In this document: in pieces, positions 1-14,105 of the stretch
Layout: every line of letters begins with the position of its first letter
Numbering within the stretch: position 1 is the stretch's first letter
Assembly (NCBI GenBank): GCA_013397435.1
Contig: VZRG01000290.1
Span: 312,270-376,269, forward strand
Source of the DNA: Erythrocercus mccallii
Lineage: Eukaryota; Chordata; Aves; Passeriformes; Dicruridae
Direction of reading: 5' to 3'
Length of the DNA stretch: 64,000 nucleotides
Made by a program: the position numbers and the translations under genes
The notes under the pieces: model-generated
What the model was told of the DNA's origin: nothing
Seen by the model: the letters and a program-made list of their open reading frames with translations, nothing else
Database searches by the model: none

Positions 1-922
1 GTAGCAGTAACTAAGCTATAAAGGAATGATGAAATAAAGAAATGGAGGTTTAAAATAACTGAGGAGGGAAGCTGTGTTAGCACTAGTGGATTTTCACTGC
101 CGTTGACAGCCATTCCTTAAATCCTTTCTTATTTCTTATATCCTAGGTTTAATCACGTACTACCGTTGGAGAATTGAAATGGTTGTCAGTCTACGTGAGC
201 AGTGAAATCTCCCTTAAAAGTGGCACTGTCATATGGATAGATTTAAGACATTACTATAGATTGGAATTAAGATCATCCTAAACTTCGACATCTGATCCCT
301 CAATGGGTGTATATGAAAGCTGGCAGTGTTGCAAGTGTCCAGATGGACACTTTGACAGTTTAGTTAGGATGTTTCACACATTCCTTATTCATAAGGAATT
401 CTGCTTTTCTTCATATTTCAGGATTTCTCCTTTTCATATGTGCATTCACATAGCCATCCATTGGTACTTATTTCCAACTTAGATTCACTGTGTTTACACA
501 GAATTGAAGCCTGTGTTTGCAGCTGAGACAATGAATTGCACTTCCAGGGGAGTGGTTTGGCTGTAGAGAGTCAAACCATTCATGAGGAAGTATTCCCTGC
601 AATTCAAATTGCAGAATTTACAGTCTGTGTGCTGATCAACTTAATGAAAATAAGAATAAATGATAAGAAGTGCCTTTAAGAACCATACAAAGAAAAATAG
701 AGTGCATGTTTCCCCTGCAAAATGTGTGCAGGGAATAAGTAAATCCCATTAAAATCTGCTGGCTTTCAAGGGAAGAGAAGTATTTAAGGTACAACGTCTT
801 GAAAACTATTAAAATGTCCTGAAATACCTCTCTTAACATTATTAGAGTTTGAGTTTTAAATCCCAGTGTCTCAAGATGCTCTTGACTGAACAGACTATTG
901 GTAAATACTGGTATTCAATCTG

Positions 923-974
923 TCTAAATAGTCTATCTAAAATGGATAGATTATTTAGAAATAGTCTATCCATT
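923..974. repeat. Pair of overlapping, mutually exclusive inverted repeats
   Basis: Two stems share sequence. Arms 923-937 and 945-959 pair at 14 of 15 positions around a 7-nt loop. Arms 941-950 (AATGGATAGA) and 965-974 (TCTATCCATT) pair perfectly over 10 bp around a 14-nt loop. The two stems use overlapping bases, so only one can form at a time. The motif AATAGTCTATC is also present twice as a direct repeat. No transposon family is recognised. Confidence 0.6.
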
Positions 975-1500
975 GAAATGCCATTTGAAATATAAACTAT
1001 GGTTTCAAATTACAAATAGGAAAGAATAATCAATAGTCAAATGCTTTTAAATTTTTAAATTATTTATATTTCACTATATTTTAATATATTTGACTATTCA
1101 AATTTTATATTTGGTAAAGCTTAATCTGTATTTACAGAAATATTTAAAACCAAAGTGTTTTGTCATGACTTCTGCTTCTTGGATTTCAAATATTTACTTG
1201 CCTTAGCAGGTTCTCTAAAATGTATACTTTTGTGATATACAGGTTTAAAGACAATTCTGTCTTTGTAGCAGTGTTCAATCTTCAAAGAATAAAATATTGC
1301 TAGTAATTTTTATGACAGAAATCAATACACTGTGCTTAATGTATTTATTGTGTGGTTATTGTGATTTCTCTTTTTGTAATCTTGAAAAAGAATGTTACAG
1401 GTCATTTACTAAGTAACCTCTTCTTTTACCATTGTGACTCATAAGTGTGTATTTCTTTTCTTCATTTACTGAAGAGCACTATGTATTGTTCTCCTAACAG

Positions 1501-1584
1501 GAAAAATTTCTGCTGTAACTAAAATGACATCATGCTGCCTCTTATGGAGGAATGCTGAAGCCCTTTCATAAATACAACACAGTG
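1501..1584 (+). other. Candidate 5'-UTR exon of NLGN4 (84 nt)
   Basis: The segment is preceded by a pyrimidine-rich tract and a good acceptor (ttgttctcctaacag, AG at 1499-1500). It is followed by a near-consensus donor (GTG|gtaagtac, gt at 1585-1586). Its length is in the usual internal-exon range and it is in the sense orientation of NLGN4. It has several ATGs. One at 1524 opens a 15-codon ORF ending TAA at 1569-1571, so as an exon it would be non-coding leader. Neuroligin-4 genes are known to carry extra non-coding 5' exons, but I cannot confirm homology from memory. A pseudo-exon with good splice sites is the alternative. Confidence 0.35.
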
Positions 1585-4500
1585 GTAAGTACTAAAAGTA
1601 TGTTCATAACAATTCCTTTTTTTTCGAAAATTATGTAAAAGAAAGAAGGCATTGTTGCTGTGTTCTTAAATGTGTTTGAAATATCTTTGCAATATATACA
1701 TCCAGTTAAAATGTTTGTTTACCATGTGTTCATCCAACGAGACATGGAATACAATGCATTCTAAGCATTAGTGCTGTTTATGTGCTTACTCATGATAAGC
1801 GTGAATTGTTATTATTTTTCAGCTCTGTAAGTATTGAATCATACCAATCAGCTTGTAATTAAAAGACATGAGATTAAACCTGGCTATTGTGATGCTGCTG
1901 CTCAGTAAGGTTTGAGGGTTCCAGGCCACACTGTACCAGATAGAGCTGACTGTCTTTGGTTTGCAAGACAAGGTTGGGTTACAGAGTTCTTATAATACAG
2001 GGTTGTACTAAAATCCTAAAACAAAGAGGCTTGATTGCTGTTTCATATTGTTACCATAAAGATCTATTTTTTTCCTCTCAGTTGTTATCAAAATGTGAGA
2101 GAACATATTTTAATGTATAGCATATACACAGGTTACACATATAGTTATATGTATGTGTATGTATATGCACACAGATATATAAATATTATATCAATATGAA
2201 ATATGTGACAACTGTTTAATTTAGAAGTCTATTTATATTTAGAATTCTGTTTAGAATTCTATTTATAAAACACTTTAATCTTATTACCATTCTTTCATAC
2301 TGTGCCTGACACATTGATTGAGAAGGGAATGAGATGTACAAGTGACCAAAAAAGTTTATCTGATGCACATTTTTTCTTTTCACTTTATATTATCCATGAA
2401 CTTTGAAGCAGGTGTGACCTTTTCTGTAATCAATGCATTAGCTGTAGTACAATAACGTTTCCATTTCGCCTTGACACTGGGACCTAAATTCAAGGAGAAG
2501 GAATAATAATATATCTGATGTGATAATAAAGCTGTGAATAAGCAACAATTCAAAGTGTGACAGGTTAGTTATGAGAATCGAGGGTACCATTATGTGAAGC
2601 ATAAAATTCAGACAAAGAACAGCTTTGAAAATTCCTGTGATTTTTGCATCACTGAACCATGTTTATTCCAATTTGTAACAATTAAAATGTAATTGAATAA
2701 AAAATACTTTATGAACAGGGGCCTGTTTAATAGTTTAGCATCCATACTGATTGTGATATTAGCTGAACTCTTAGGAGTTATACAGTGAGTAGTACAGTAT
2801 GCACGAGTGCCATACATAGAATTCATTACTTACTCTGCTTCAGAGAACTCATGACATTTTTTTCAGGAACGAGGCAAGCAACTGATATAAAGAATACAAG
2901 GCTCATATAAAGCTGAACTCAATGTTGAAGTAATAGCTTAATTTCTTTGGAACTAACAATTTGTGGTACATCTACTGTGTCTGGCATTAGAATAAGCCAC
3001 AGCCAATGTTCTGAGAAGGGAAATGCTCATCTCTAGATCCATCACAGTATGCTGAGACAGACCACAGAAGATGGGGAGAGGATTTGAAGGGGAAACTGAG
3101 AGATGGAGGGATTTTAGTTTCCTCTGATTTCTCAGCATTTTGTTTGTTCTTCATAACACACAGCAGGAAAGTCAGAGAGGAGAAGAAAAAGAAGCAATCA
3201 ACGTTAAAACAGAAAAGCGAGATGGAGCTTATTGATGTCTGGCTTTTAACTCACACTGCAAGTTAGTGAACATCAGAAGCTAGCTGTGCCTTTTGAAAAT
3301 TTCCTTGTTCATGTGAGGTGATAATTGGACTATCCATTAAAAAAAAAAACACAAACAAAGAAAAAGAGATAAGAAAATTAAGTTATAAATCTGCATAAAA
3401 TTTATTTCTGCTTCTTTGCTTGCTAATTTTCTGAAGTAGCCACAAATATTTGTGTTCAACTGCCAGTCCTGAGGTACTCCAAAAAACTGAATTACAGAAA
3501 TATTTGTTAATTTCTTATTTTGTCTAGAAAAGGTTTGTATTGAGAATTTTTTCAGGAGACAAATAGAAATGGATTTGAAGGCCTTCAGGATAATTCATAA
3601 TTCAAGCCAAACTAACCTTGAAGTTGTCTTTTCAGCAGACAGTAGGGATCCATTTGGATGAATTGAACAAAAAAAATCAAAAAGATAACTAGGGATGGTA
3701 GCTTAGACAGACTTTATCACTTTGGATATATTGTAATCTTATATTTAAGAGAAATACAGAAAGAAATCCCTACATCTTAAACACTTTAACTGCTTACTTG
3801 CTATCTTTCTCATCCATAATTCAGATAAAATTCTTCAGCATGATAAACCCATGATCTTTCTCAAGAACAGAAAGCATCAATTTATGTTTGGAGCATGCAA
3901 TATGTGTTTCCTGGCAATGTGCAATATAGTATTAAAACCTGAAGCAAACAAATGGCCCATGCTTTGTCCTCAGATTTTGATCTTGCATCAGAAGTGTGAG
4001 TTTAAGTGGTGGGCTTTCATTCTAGAATCTCAACCTGACAGCTGAATGTGCAGATGGAGCCCTGTGGTAGTCTGTGAAGTTCTGTGTCATTCCTTTAATG
4101 TAGCCACATACTGTCAGATTCTTGATCATATTCTCAGACTCTGATCAAACCTTCTGTCTTGTATCATTTATGGTAACAAATGTGAAGGAAAAATAAAGCC
4201 TTGCTATTAGAAGGCAGGAATAAATTGTTCCAGTTTTAGTCTTGGGAGTTTTAGGAAACAGATCAACTCTTTTTTCTCTGAGGAAAATCAGGGCACAATA
4301 CAACTCTCATTCTTAAGGCTGTCAGCTCTCCCCAGCTTACTTTTCAGGACTTGGGATTCAGATAAGAATCTTTGCCTTCCTCTTTTCAGGGTTTATGAGT
4401 GTACATGAAAGTACTCTTAACTGAGCAGTCCAACCTCTCATTAAGCAGTGTCTTCAACTCCTCCAGTTTTCTTTTTAGGCTCTCACTGATTTTATACTCT

Positions 4501-4656
4501 TAGGTGGAAGAAAAATGCTCCCCACATTTTTTCTGTCTTGGTGAAATACAATTTTAGCATGGAAATCCATAGGCTCCAAAGACCTGTGCTATGATACATA
4601 GGCTCTGCTGACATTATAGTGTATATTCTTTCTGTCAATTCTCTTAATTTTGAAAT

Positions 4657-4712
4657 GGAAGGAAGGAAGGAAGGAAGGAAGGAAGGAAGGAAGGAAGGAA
4701 GGAAGGAAGGAA
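4657..4712. repeat. (GGAA)14 microsatellite
   Basis: There are fourteen uninterrupted copies of GGAA on the + strand. It is a plain tetranucleotide microsatellite. GGAA tandem arrays can also bind ETS-family factors, but nothing else here points to a regulatory role. Reading it on the minus strand gives a spurious ORF with a Phe-Leu-Pro-Ser repeat. Confidence 0.95.
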
Positions 4713-6509
4713 CTCAGTTTAAAATTCTTCCCTTTTATAAAGGTAGAAAGTGTGTTTTCCATACTGAAACATAAGTGATAAGCAGGAGCAACTAATGAAG
4801 TTACCAGCTGAACCCAGACTGTTGGTCTGGTCATGTCATCAATTAATTGAGGCTGATGCTCAACACTTCAGTAGGTTTCCAAATTGGAAACTGTATGTTT
4901 TTCAAGAAATTCCATTAGTGTAAATTGAATTTAATACCTACTGTTTGGAAATTTAACTAGACTTTAATGAGAGTTTGTCTGGATTTTGTTGTAGGATGTT
5001 CCACAGCTCTCTATGCATCTACAAATTTGTTTCCAGGGAGAGTATTCTGAAATTCTAAATCCAATGTAGTTAACTGTTTTTCAGTTGATCTAGAAAAAAT
5101 AAATTAATTTTCATCATCTGCTTTGCTGTGAGATGTTACTGGTAAATTGAATTTTAACAAATCCATTACATCACTGATATTAGTGTGTATTTTCCATTAA
5201 AGGTAGAAACATACTGTGGATAGTGGAATCAAAGTGAGATTCTGTAATGAATATAAATAATTCCTTGCTTCCATTTGAATTTGAAATCATCCATTAATTT
5301 TTTATTCCAATATTTAGTTATGTATTTCAGTATGACTGACCTAAAGTATCTAAAAGTAGGTAAACTCTAATGATCTCCACCTATATATGAATTTCTTAAG
5401 AACCCAAGTGAGACAGAAATATGAAACATTTTTCAACTACTACTCAAATATGAAATTGCAAACACCAAAACTTTACAGGTCATTAAGTTTACTTTCAGGT
5501 GGCAATGTAATTGAGTACTTTTAAAACTTCTACCTAAATTCATTAACTTTATTAAAAGCTTTGGGAAGATAGTTAAACAATTTTATAAAAATATGAGTAA
5601 TGATTGGCTTAAATCTTTAAGACTCATACACTGTGTTCTTATCTAAGTAATGCTTCCAGAAATATAATTGATTTTGTAGAAAATTAATTTGAACATAACA
5701 TTACACAAAGTGTTGTACAACAATAACAGAGAATGGCTAAAGTAGTGTAATTTCAACGTTATACAAGACTTCATGGATAATGGGACTTCACTGAATCATA
5801 ACATCATGAGCAATAAGTAAACGTGAAATAAAAAATAATCACACTTTTTCACAGACAGCTCATTTAAAGTTCAGTTGTTCCATTCAAAGAACTGGAGTGC
5901 AAATTTTACAATCTCAGTGTTTAAACTTGAAAATCTTTTATCATTGTGACTAATATAATTTAAATCTGCTGTGCTGAACAACAGGATAATGTATATCTAT
6001 TATATCTGTTTCTATAGGGAACACTTAAATCTTCAGAGAAGTTCATAAGTCAGTGTTGGTTTTGTTTGTTTTCCTAAGAACAAAAAAGCTTTTGAGAACA
6101 AGATTTCAGTGTAAATGAATTACAGCTGAGCAGTTGTCCTCTTCCTGTCAAGCTTCAAAACACACTGCATCTTCATTTTTAACCACAAGACCGTAGTTTG
6201 GTTGTTTTGGACAACTCAGTAGTTGACGGGAAAGGAAGACCATCTGTATCTGTTAATAAATATCCCTTCACCTGTTCAACAGTTATGTCTCTCAGTTTTC
6301 TGATAAAAGGAATAGCTCTGTGTAACAGCAATATCTTGTGTCCTCCTGGTATCTCCATGACTTAATGTGAGCTCTGCACCCTGAAGTTTCTTTTAGAAAC
6401 AACTGACAGAAGATGATTTCTGGGATCATAAACTCCAGCTTTTATAGCGGGACGACGATATCATGCAATGCTTTTTATACAGGTTGTAGTCTAGGTTTTG
6501 AAACTAAGG

Positions 6510-7470
6510 GCTGCATTGATTACTGGTGGAAACCAGTAATGATGTCTCTCAAAGGTCCATACTGGGACAATGCTATTAAATTTCTTCATCAGTAACATAG
6601 ATGGGATTAAATGCACCCTCAGCAAGTCTGTGGATGAGTGGTGCAACTGATTCACATGAGTAATGAAATGCCATGCAGAGCTACCTGGAGGAGTGGGTCC
6701 ATGAAAACTTAATGAAGTTCAGCAAGACCAATATAAGGTCCTGTACCTGTGTCAAGGCAATATCCATTACCATTGGGGGCTGGATGGTGAATGGATAAAA
6801 AATAGCCTTGCAAAGAAGGACTTGGAGGTTCTGGTGGATGAGAAATTGTTAATGAGTGAGCAATGTGTGCTTGCAGCCCAGAAATCCAACTGTATCCTGA
6901 GCTGCATCAAAAGAAGTGGCCAACATGTTGATGGATGTAATTCTGCCCCTTTATTCTGCTCTAGTGAAACTCCACCTTGAAATGCTGCATGCAGCTCCAA
7001 AGTCCTCAACACAAGAAAGAGATGGACATGTTAGAGTGGGTACAAAGATGACTTCAAAGATGATTAGAGGACTGGAGCACCTTTCCTCTGAAGACAGACT
7101 GAGACAGTTGGAGTTGTTCAGCCTGGTGAAGGCTCTCATGAGACCTTACTGCAGCCTTTCAATATAAAGGAGCTATAAGAGCTATCAGAACCTGTATCGA
7201 CTGGGAGAAAAGGGGAATGGCTTTGAACTAAAAGAGCATAGATTTAGAGGGGCTGTAAGGAAGAAGTTCTTTATTGTGAGGGTGGGGAGACACAGGAACA
7301 GGTTGCCCAGAGAAGTTATGGATGCCCCATCTCCAGAAGTGTTCAAGGCCAGGCTGGGTGGTTTTGAGCAACCTGATCTAGTGTGTGGCTTCCCTACTCA
7401 TGGCAGGGAGGTTGGAACTAGATAGTCTTAAAGGTCCCTTGCAACCAAAGCTATTTTATAACTTTGTGAT
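6510..7470 (+). mobile_element. CR1 LINE, 5'-truncated, sense orientation
   Basis: The segment matches the 3' part of an avian CR1 retrotransposon. It has the reverse-transcriptase tail region (tactgggacaatgc; caccctcagcaagtctgtgg), the ORF2 C-terminal part (residues like VILPLYSALV... and KMIRGLEHLSSEDRLRQLELFSL near 6950-7130), then the 3' UTR (ggttgcccagagaagttatgg; ggttggaactagatagtc) and a decayed terminal repeat near 7455-7470. Many frameshifts and stops show it is dead. The 5' boundary is approximate because the match fades between 6480 and 6545. Confidence 0.9.
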
Positions 7471-9219
7471 ATTTCTGTATAATATCATTCAGTAATTGTC
7501 TATGCATGTTTATAAAACATGCAAGAGTATTAAGGTAAATGACTGAGTATACACATAACAGATCGATTTTAACACTCATATAGCACTAAGGGTATCTCTG
7601 TATGCACCTCAGCATCAGAATTGGAATTTGGAGATAAAGTAGAAAACCAATAATAAATGGAATCACATTCTGAATTTTTTTTCTGATTTTGAAAGAAACT
7701 ATGTCACACTGAAACCCTTCTGAGTAATGCTCTCAGGGTAGCTATTTGCAGCTGATTTCATGGTTGTATGCTCTAGCCATAGTAAGAGATTGTTTATCAA
7801 ACAACGCATCAGAAGGATTAAGGTTTTTGGTACTTTCAGACAGTTTTAGATTTTTAAAAATAGGCTTTTAGTACAGTTTTAGGAAAAAAACTTCCAGCAC
7901 CACTCCAGAGGGCCTGGATATTCCATGCATTCTATGTTGTATCTGCTAAAATACTGAATTATTTCCATTCTGTGCTAAATGCGAGTAATCCACCACAATT
8001 ATGCTAATCACTGCCCTGAAAACAAATTGATACATCTGTTGAGTGACTGGGGAAGATGATGGCATACTTATTTTTTGAAAAAAAAAACAAAACATGTTTT
8101 TGCCAACAGGAAGCCAAACTGCTTGTAGAAATTACTTAGAATTGAAAATCACTATTTGATTCTGAAGGTAAATATGTTTGTTTGTATATATGAATATAAA
8201 ATACATTTAGCTTTAATTGCGTGCCAGTTTAGACCCAGATAGCTAATATTGTACAGAATATTTTTAGACCATTATTTTGGTTTTTATTGATGTTTTGATC
8301 TATTGATGTTGTGCAAAATATATACATATATATGTACGCACACACATAGTACTTTCTATTGGATTTAAGTATGCAAGCTGAAAGTATCTAAACCACTCTT
8401 TGTACCAGGTTTATTATCAACACCCTCTACACATTTCCTTTCATATATACTGCTTTGCATTAAATTTTCATTTTCCAAGGAAAAAGCCAGAGAAAGGGAA
8501 CACAACAAAAATATTGTAATATTGTTATTTACAACTTAAAAAAAAACCCCTCAAAATATCTGAATGTAGGTGAAACTACTCAGGTTAAGTAAAATCAGCT
8601 TCTGTCAGCTTTCATTTTCATTCTGTCAGCTCTATTTCTTATGAAGATGTATGAAGTAGTACTATTCCCTTTTTCACCTGGCTGCAGCTGTATTAATAGC
8701 AATGGAGATTTGCTTTTCTGAGCTCACAGCATGAACATGGACTTAAAGCTTACACAACTATTCACAGAATGTTAGAAAAAACAGCCTGAATTTTTTATAT
8801 TTCAAGATGACTTAAATCTTAAAAAGCTTCATTTTTTCTTTGTGTGAGAAATCAATAACCTGCAACCAAATAGCTATTAAAATTGTGGCTTGTCTCTCCA
8901 TGATGGAAACAAAGCTTTTTTATCTGGAACTAAATCACACATTTAATTCTAATGTAGTTTGCAGTCAATGGAGTTAATTATACTGAAAAATTTTGTTGCT
9001 TCTATCATTTGAGGCTTTTTGATTGGCTTTAAAGGTACGTAGGTGATATTTCCTATGCTGTATCATACCATTGTGACTGCTATTACTGGTAGACATATGT
9101 CATGAATTTGATTCATAAAGATGAGATGCAAATCTTTGAAAACTAGCTTTGAAAAATGAGATGCAGTATATTCTTACTTAAACAATGTCACCAAAACAGG
9201 CTACAGATATCCCTCCTTG

Positions 9220-9290
9220 ATTAGAGGGGTTGGACCAGATGAAGTCCAGAGGTCCCTTCCAACTTCAGCCAGTCTATGAACCTGTGATTT
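9220..9290 (+). mobile_element. CR1 LINE 3'-end fragment
   Basis: This short match covers only the last ~70 bp of a CR1 element: ggttggaccagatgaagtcc, ggtcccttccaac, then a degenerate form of the octamer-type terminal repeat (tctatgaacctgtgatt). The severe 5' truncation is normal for CR1 insertions. Confidence 0.8.
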
Positions 9291-12200
9291 TCATTTAAGA
9301 GCAAATAAATTTTTTTTTCATGGATTTAAAATAACAGTATTACCTTGTCATTTTCATTATATGGAAATATTAAAAAGGATGGAAAAAACCCAAAACAGTT
9401 GTTACAAGTTTAAATAATGATGCTGAGTAACTTGAAAACTTAGTTGATGAATAATTAGAGACTTAGCATTTCTGTTGTTAACACAGTTCTGTTTAAACAA
9501 AGAAAGTTAAATATACTTTATTTGACCAAATGAAACAGAAGTAATACTTTAAAGACTACTGAAATAGTTTTTATTTCATATTTTTTATAAAGTATTAGTG
9601 AAATAAAACTCATTAAGTGGCATGGTGTGAGACAACAATAAAAAGTTCAAACAATGGCAGAACTGTAATCTGTTTTTGTTAGAAGCCATCAAAATTAAAA
9701 TTTATAAATAGTGAGGTAATAAGCTACATAAGGGTACAAGGAAATTCAGATCTGATATATTCAGCATCAAATGTATATCAATTTGAGATCAGAATTCATT
9801 AAAGCATATGTATCTGAAAAACAGCTTTTAGGATGGTGCAGTAATTAGGCAATCTGAGTTTATTAATTAACAAAAGAGAAGTGTCAATAGATGAGTTTGA
9901 CAAAGAAAATGGATGTATTAGAATTTTGCCAATGAAAATTGAGGCTGTTACAGAGCAACCACAGCAATTACACTAACAGGTCACTCTCTTGGCAGCTTCA
10001 TTGTCTTTTGGAATATGGATTTTCAGTGCTTTTAAATATTAGTATAATATTAGTGCAACTTTCTCCAAGCTTTTTGAAATTTAAATTTTACCACAGTATG
10101 CTATGAGGATAACTTTAAAAAAAAGGAGTTAAAGAGTTATCAAAACTTGTATTGACTTTTTTAAAAAAACAAATTGGAACTCATTTGGTACAGTTTTTTC
10201 CTGTGAAAAAATATCTCTAGGGAAACTCAATTTAATTCCTTAACTGAAGAATTTGTCCCTATAGCTGTTTATGGTTTATCATTTGAAATCTATGTACTGG
10301 AAATCATCAAAATCAGAAAAAAAAATTGGCTCCATTTCCTTTTTGTTTGAAACACAAAATAAGTAATCAATATTGCCAAAATATGGCAACAACCCTTATC
10401 AGTTTGTATTATTGACAGTGTAGCTCCAATGTCCAGAAATACAACTATCTTGGTGCAATACTTTAGGAAAGATAATTGTTACAAATATGCTGAAATTCAC
10501 AGCCAGAGAAATAATGAATCAGCACTTTTGGATGGTTATCTTCAACATCTATAGAAGACGATATTAAATTCCAAAAAAAGTGGTTAGCACCTTGCCAAAG
10601 TGATAGCTGTATCATCCTTTTGAAGGGTGGACTTCAAGGAGCAGCAGCTGTCTAAATAAAAGCAAAAAGGAGATTTGATTTGCTTGTTCTGAGAATCAAT
10701 AAGAATACTGCTGAAAAAACATATGTGCACTTTCCCACCATTTAAAAATAATTATATACAGCTGCAAGCAAGACCTTTAGATGATAGATCTTTTTCTCTC
10801 ATGCCAAAGAAGGCATTATGGAAGGAATTATTTTGAAGAATAAAGTGTAAGTCAGATCACACAGGAATTACTGACATATCTCCAATATGAGGTAGAATAA
10901 TCTTCTCCTCTGTCAAAGGGATTTAATTGTCTGTCCTGACCTCCATCTGTTCTATTAATTGACTGCATTAGTTTGTGGTAGATATTTTTGGGTGGTATTA
11001 TGTTTTATTAGTGAGATTTCTTAAGATGATATAATAGAAGCACACAGGAAGCTGTAACTCCTGCCATGTGATGAGGTATATTTTTTGTCAATCCTGACCT
11101 AAATCAGTTGATCGAGGGCAGGAAAAAATAGATCAGTCCTTCTTAGTCAACCTGGCAGCTGAAAATTGTCTTCTGTGTTTTGGTTGGTTTTGTTTGGTTT
11201 TTTTTTTCCCTGCAATATCGTCCCGTATGGATATGATACAAGGAAAAAAAGGAAAAAAAATCCCAACTCAAAACCAAATAAGTAAAGAAAACCAGAAACC
11301 CTTTACAAAATAAATGAAATAAATTCCTTCTACACATTAAAATCAATTTTACATTGATTGATTTAATGGGCATATTATTTTTCCTGTGTACAAAAGGAAG
11401 CTAAAACAAATGACCCAGGAGAAAAAAAGAGTCACAGGAAAGAATTATGATTTGGAGAAAAGAACTTGCTAGCAGTGTGCACTCTATGAGAAAGATTTGA
11501 GAATTAGAAAATAATTGAGAAGACTGCATGCAAAAGAGGAAAATATAGAAGGTACTTTTATAAGAGGAAATTTTCAAGCAGGGAAGAACAAGAGTAAGAT
11601 GGGTCTTGAAAAGGTATCAAGGTATAATGTTTTGTCATGGAATCATATTGTTAAAAAATATTTCTCCTCATATTTTAAAATTCCTATGTAGTTTTGCAGT
11701 CTTTTGAAAGCAGGTAGAGTGTGCTAAATTAATCATAATACTAATAATATAGTAATAATAATATGTTTTAGGGGTCTAGTTAGAAAGTCATTCATAAATG
11801 GTACTCATTGCAACCAAAAATCATGGGAAACATGTTTTTTAAAAATAAATAACCCTAATATTTCTAACATAATGCTTGTTTTCCACAATCCTATCAGTTG
11901 TATGTTGGTAAAGGCTAGTATCAGGTAAAGATGGCAAAAATGGATAAACGTTCTCTGACATACGATTTTACACCAGGGAATATTCATTGCAACAGTTTTT
12001 AAAATAACTTGAAGATGGCTATAGGAATAACAATATTAATGGCAACAATAATAAAATAATAATAAAAACAGCCCCAGAAAATAAAATTAATTGAATGGTA
12101 GGTGAGAAAGTATCTGAATTTTAGTCCTAATTTTATATACTGAATTTTCTACCAAGGGATGCTGCATAATCTTGGATAAGTACAATTAATGCTAGAACAG

Positions 12201-12869
12201 ACAAAAATCTTCAAGAAACTCATAGCAGAATAAGCTCTACCTGATTTTACTCATGTAGACTTTGTTCATGTATGAAACATACAGGAAAGTTGCAAGATTC
12301 TTAACTCTGTGGTTATAAAGATAATTCAGTATATATTGGTAAGAGATGAAAGAAAGAATCATGTTGCTGCAGCTCAATTAGGACAGCTAGCTGTCTAATC
12401 AAGGCTGATCACTTTTCAGCATAATCTTCAGGATGCTTTCATAGTGGTTGACTTCAACTGATATTTAATGTCAAATACCTACATTACAGTAGGCAGAACT
12501 GCTTCCTGAACTGTATGCTTCTGGTATAGACAGAACATCTGACATTTTCAGATACAGTTTGGGAAATGAACATGAGCTTTACTATTTGTTTCCAAGGTAC
12601 CTGTTCACTGTGCTAGGCAAAGATTGAAATATTCCAATAGTTGGAGTGAAAGGATTAACAGGAGGACAAACAGTAATTTCTATGTTTTTTGTTGGCTTCC
12701 ATTTCCTACTCAGATAAAACTCTACACATTACAAAACAAATATGATATTTTACATTAGATTGCTGAAAGCCCTTTGATGCAAGAAAATATAATTAACTAC
12801 ATGTGACATGGCTTTGAGGTGTCCCATGCAGTAGAATGATAGGGATTGTCATGCAGATAATTTTGAGAA

Positions 12870-12886
12870 TTTTTTTTTTTTTTTTT
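12870..12886. repeat. Poly-T tract (T17)
   Basis: This is a homopolymer run of about 17 T. No LINE or SINE body is recognisable beside it, so it is not a clear retrotransposon tail. Confidence 0.8.
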
Positions 12887-13689
12887 GCTAAGAGAAAAGC
12901 ATCACATATTATTCTAGGTTTTCTAGGTTTTGGAATTGTTAAAAGACCATGAAGGATGGTTTGATTTTTATCATTTGGGAGTGTGGAATTTGAAATGGAG
13001 GACCTTTTTAACTGAATAGAAAACAGCCTGCAAAAGATTTAATATAATTTCCATGCTTAGCTTTCCTGCTTTTTTGGCATGTTCATCAGTAGTGAGGAAG
13101 GATATCTCTGATTCTGCCCATGAGGTTATGTCTTAGTCAATAAAATGGTCCGGGTCCTGTTCTCTGGCCCTGAGGCCACATAACATAGCAGAGCTTGCAT
13201 CTCTACAGTGAAAATTTTTCTTAATCAAAAAAAGTAAAAAAGATCTGTCTGTTGAGGAATACCTCTGGCCTATCTTACTCCCTGTTTATGCCTGTGCATT
13301 GGCTGGGAGGTGTGAATACTGGGGCAGAGCAGAGTTGGAGTCCCTGCTCTAGCCTTATCTAGTTTACTGCTTAGACCCTGAATTCCAGTGCTTTCTGTAT
13401 TGGCCTGAAAACAGCTTAAAATATGGATCCATAGTGGGACTTTTGTATGGTAATATTATGCTTAGCTTTTAGGGGTCCATAGTATGTAATATAATTCACA
13501 GCTCCTAGTACCTATGCCAGCTAGAAAGTTAATAATTTCATTCTTCATTATTGGATTCAGCATAGACAGGACAGTAAGCAGAGTATATGCCACAGACTCT
13601 CTTCTAGGCAAGCTTTTAAACTGCTCTTTGTCAGGGAGACGGGAAGGCAGCAGGCAGCACAGGAATGGTTTCATTAATGTTGTCTAAAA

Positions 13690-14105
13690 TCATAGAATAA
13701 TAAAATATTTTTAGTTGGAAAGGGCTTCTAAGATTCAGCACTGCCACACCCACCACTGAACTGTGTCCCTAAGTGCCATATCCACATGCCTCCAGGGATG
13801 GTGGTTCCATCACTTCTGTGGGCAGCCTATCCCAGTGCTTAGCAACACTCTCAGTGAAAAAAAAATCCTAATATTTAATCCAAACCTCCCGTGCTCCAGC
13901 TTGAGGCCATTTCCACTTGTCCTATTGCTTGTTATTTGGAAGAAGAGACTGCCCCTCACCTTGCTAGAGCATCCTTTCGGGTGTTAGTAGAGAGCAATAA
14001 GGACCACCCCTAAGGTTTATTTTCTCCAGACAAAATGACCCCAGGTTCCTCAGCCACTCTTCCTATGATTTGTGCTCCAGCCCCTTCACCAGCTTCGTTG
14101 ATCTA
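13690..14105 (-). mobile_element. CR1 LINE 3' fragment, antisense
   Basis: The reverse complement of a CR1 3' end begins with the terminal repeat (atcatagaataat). It continues with ctccagggatggtggttcc, gggcagcctatcccagtgctt, ttgaggccatttccacttgt, and gtgctccagccccttcacc. Small indels relative to the family pattern and stops in all frames mark it as an inactive copy. ORFs overlapping it (such as 13763-13987) are shadows of the repeat. Confidence 0.9.

Noticed and set aside
4589..4834. Minus-strand ORF with Phe-Leu-Pro-Ser repeats
   Set aside because: The repeat comes only from translating the GGAA microsatellite.
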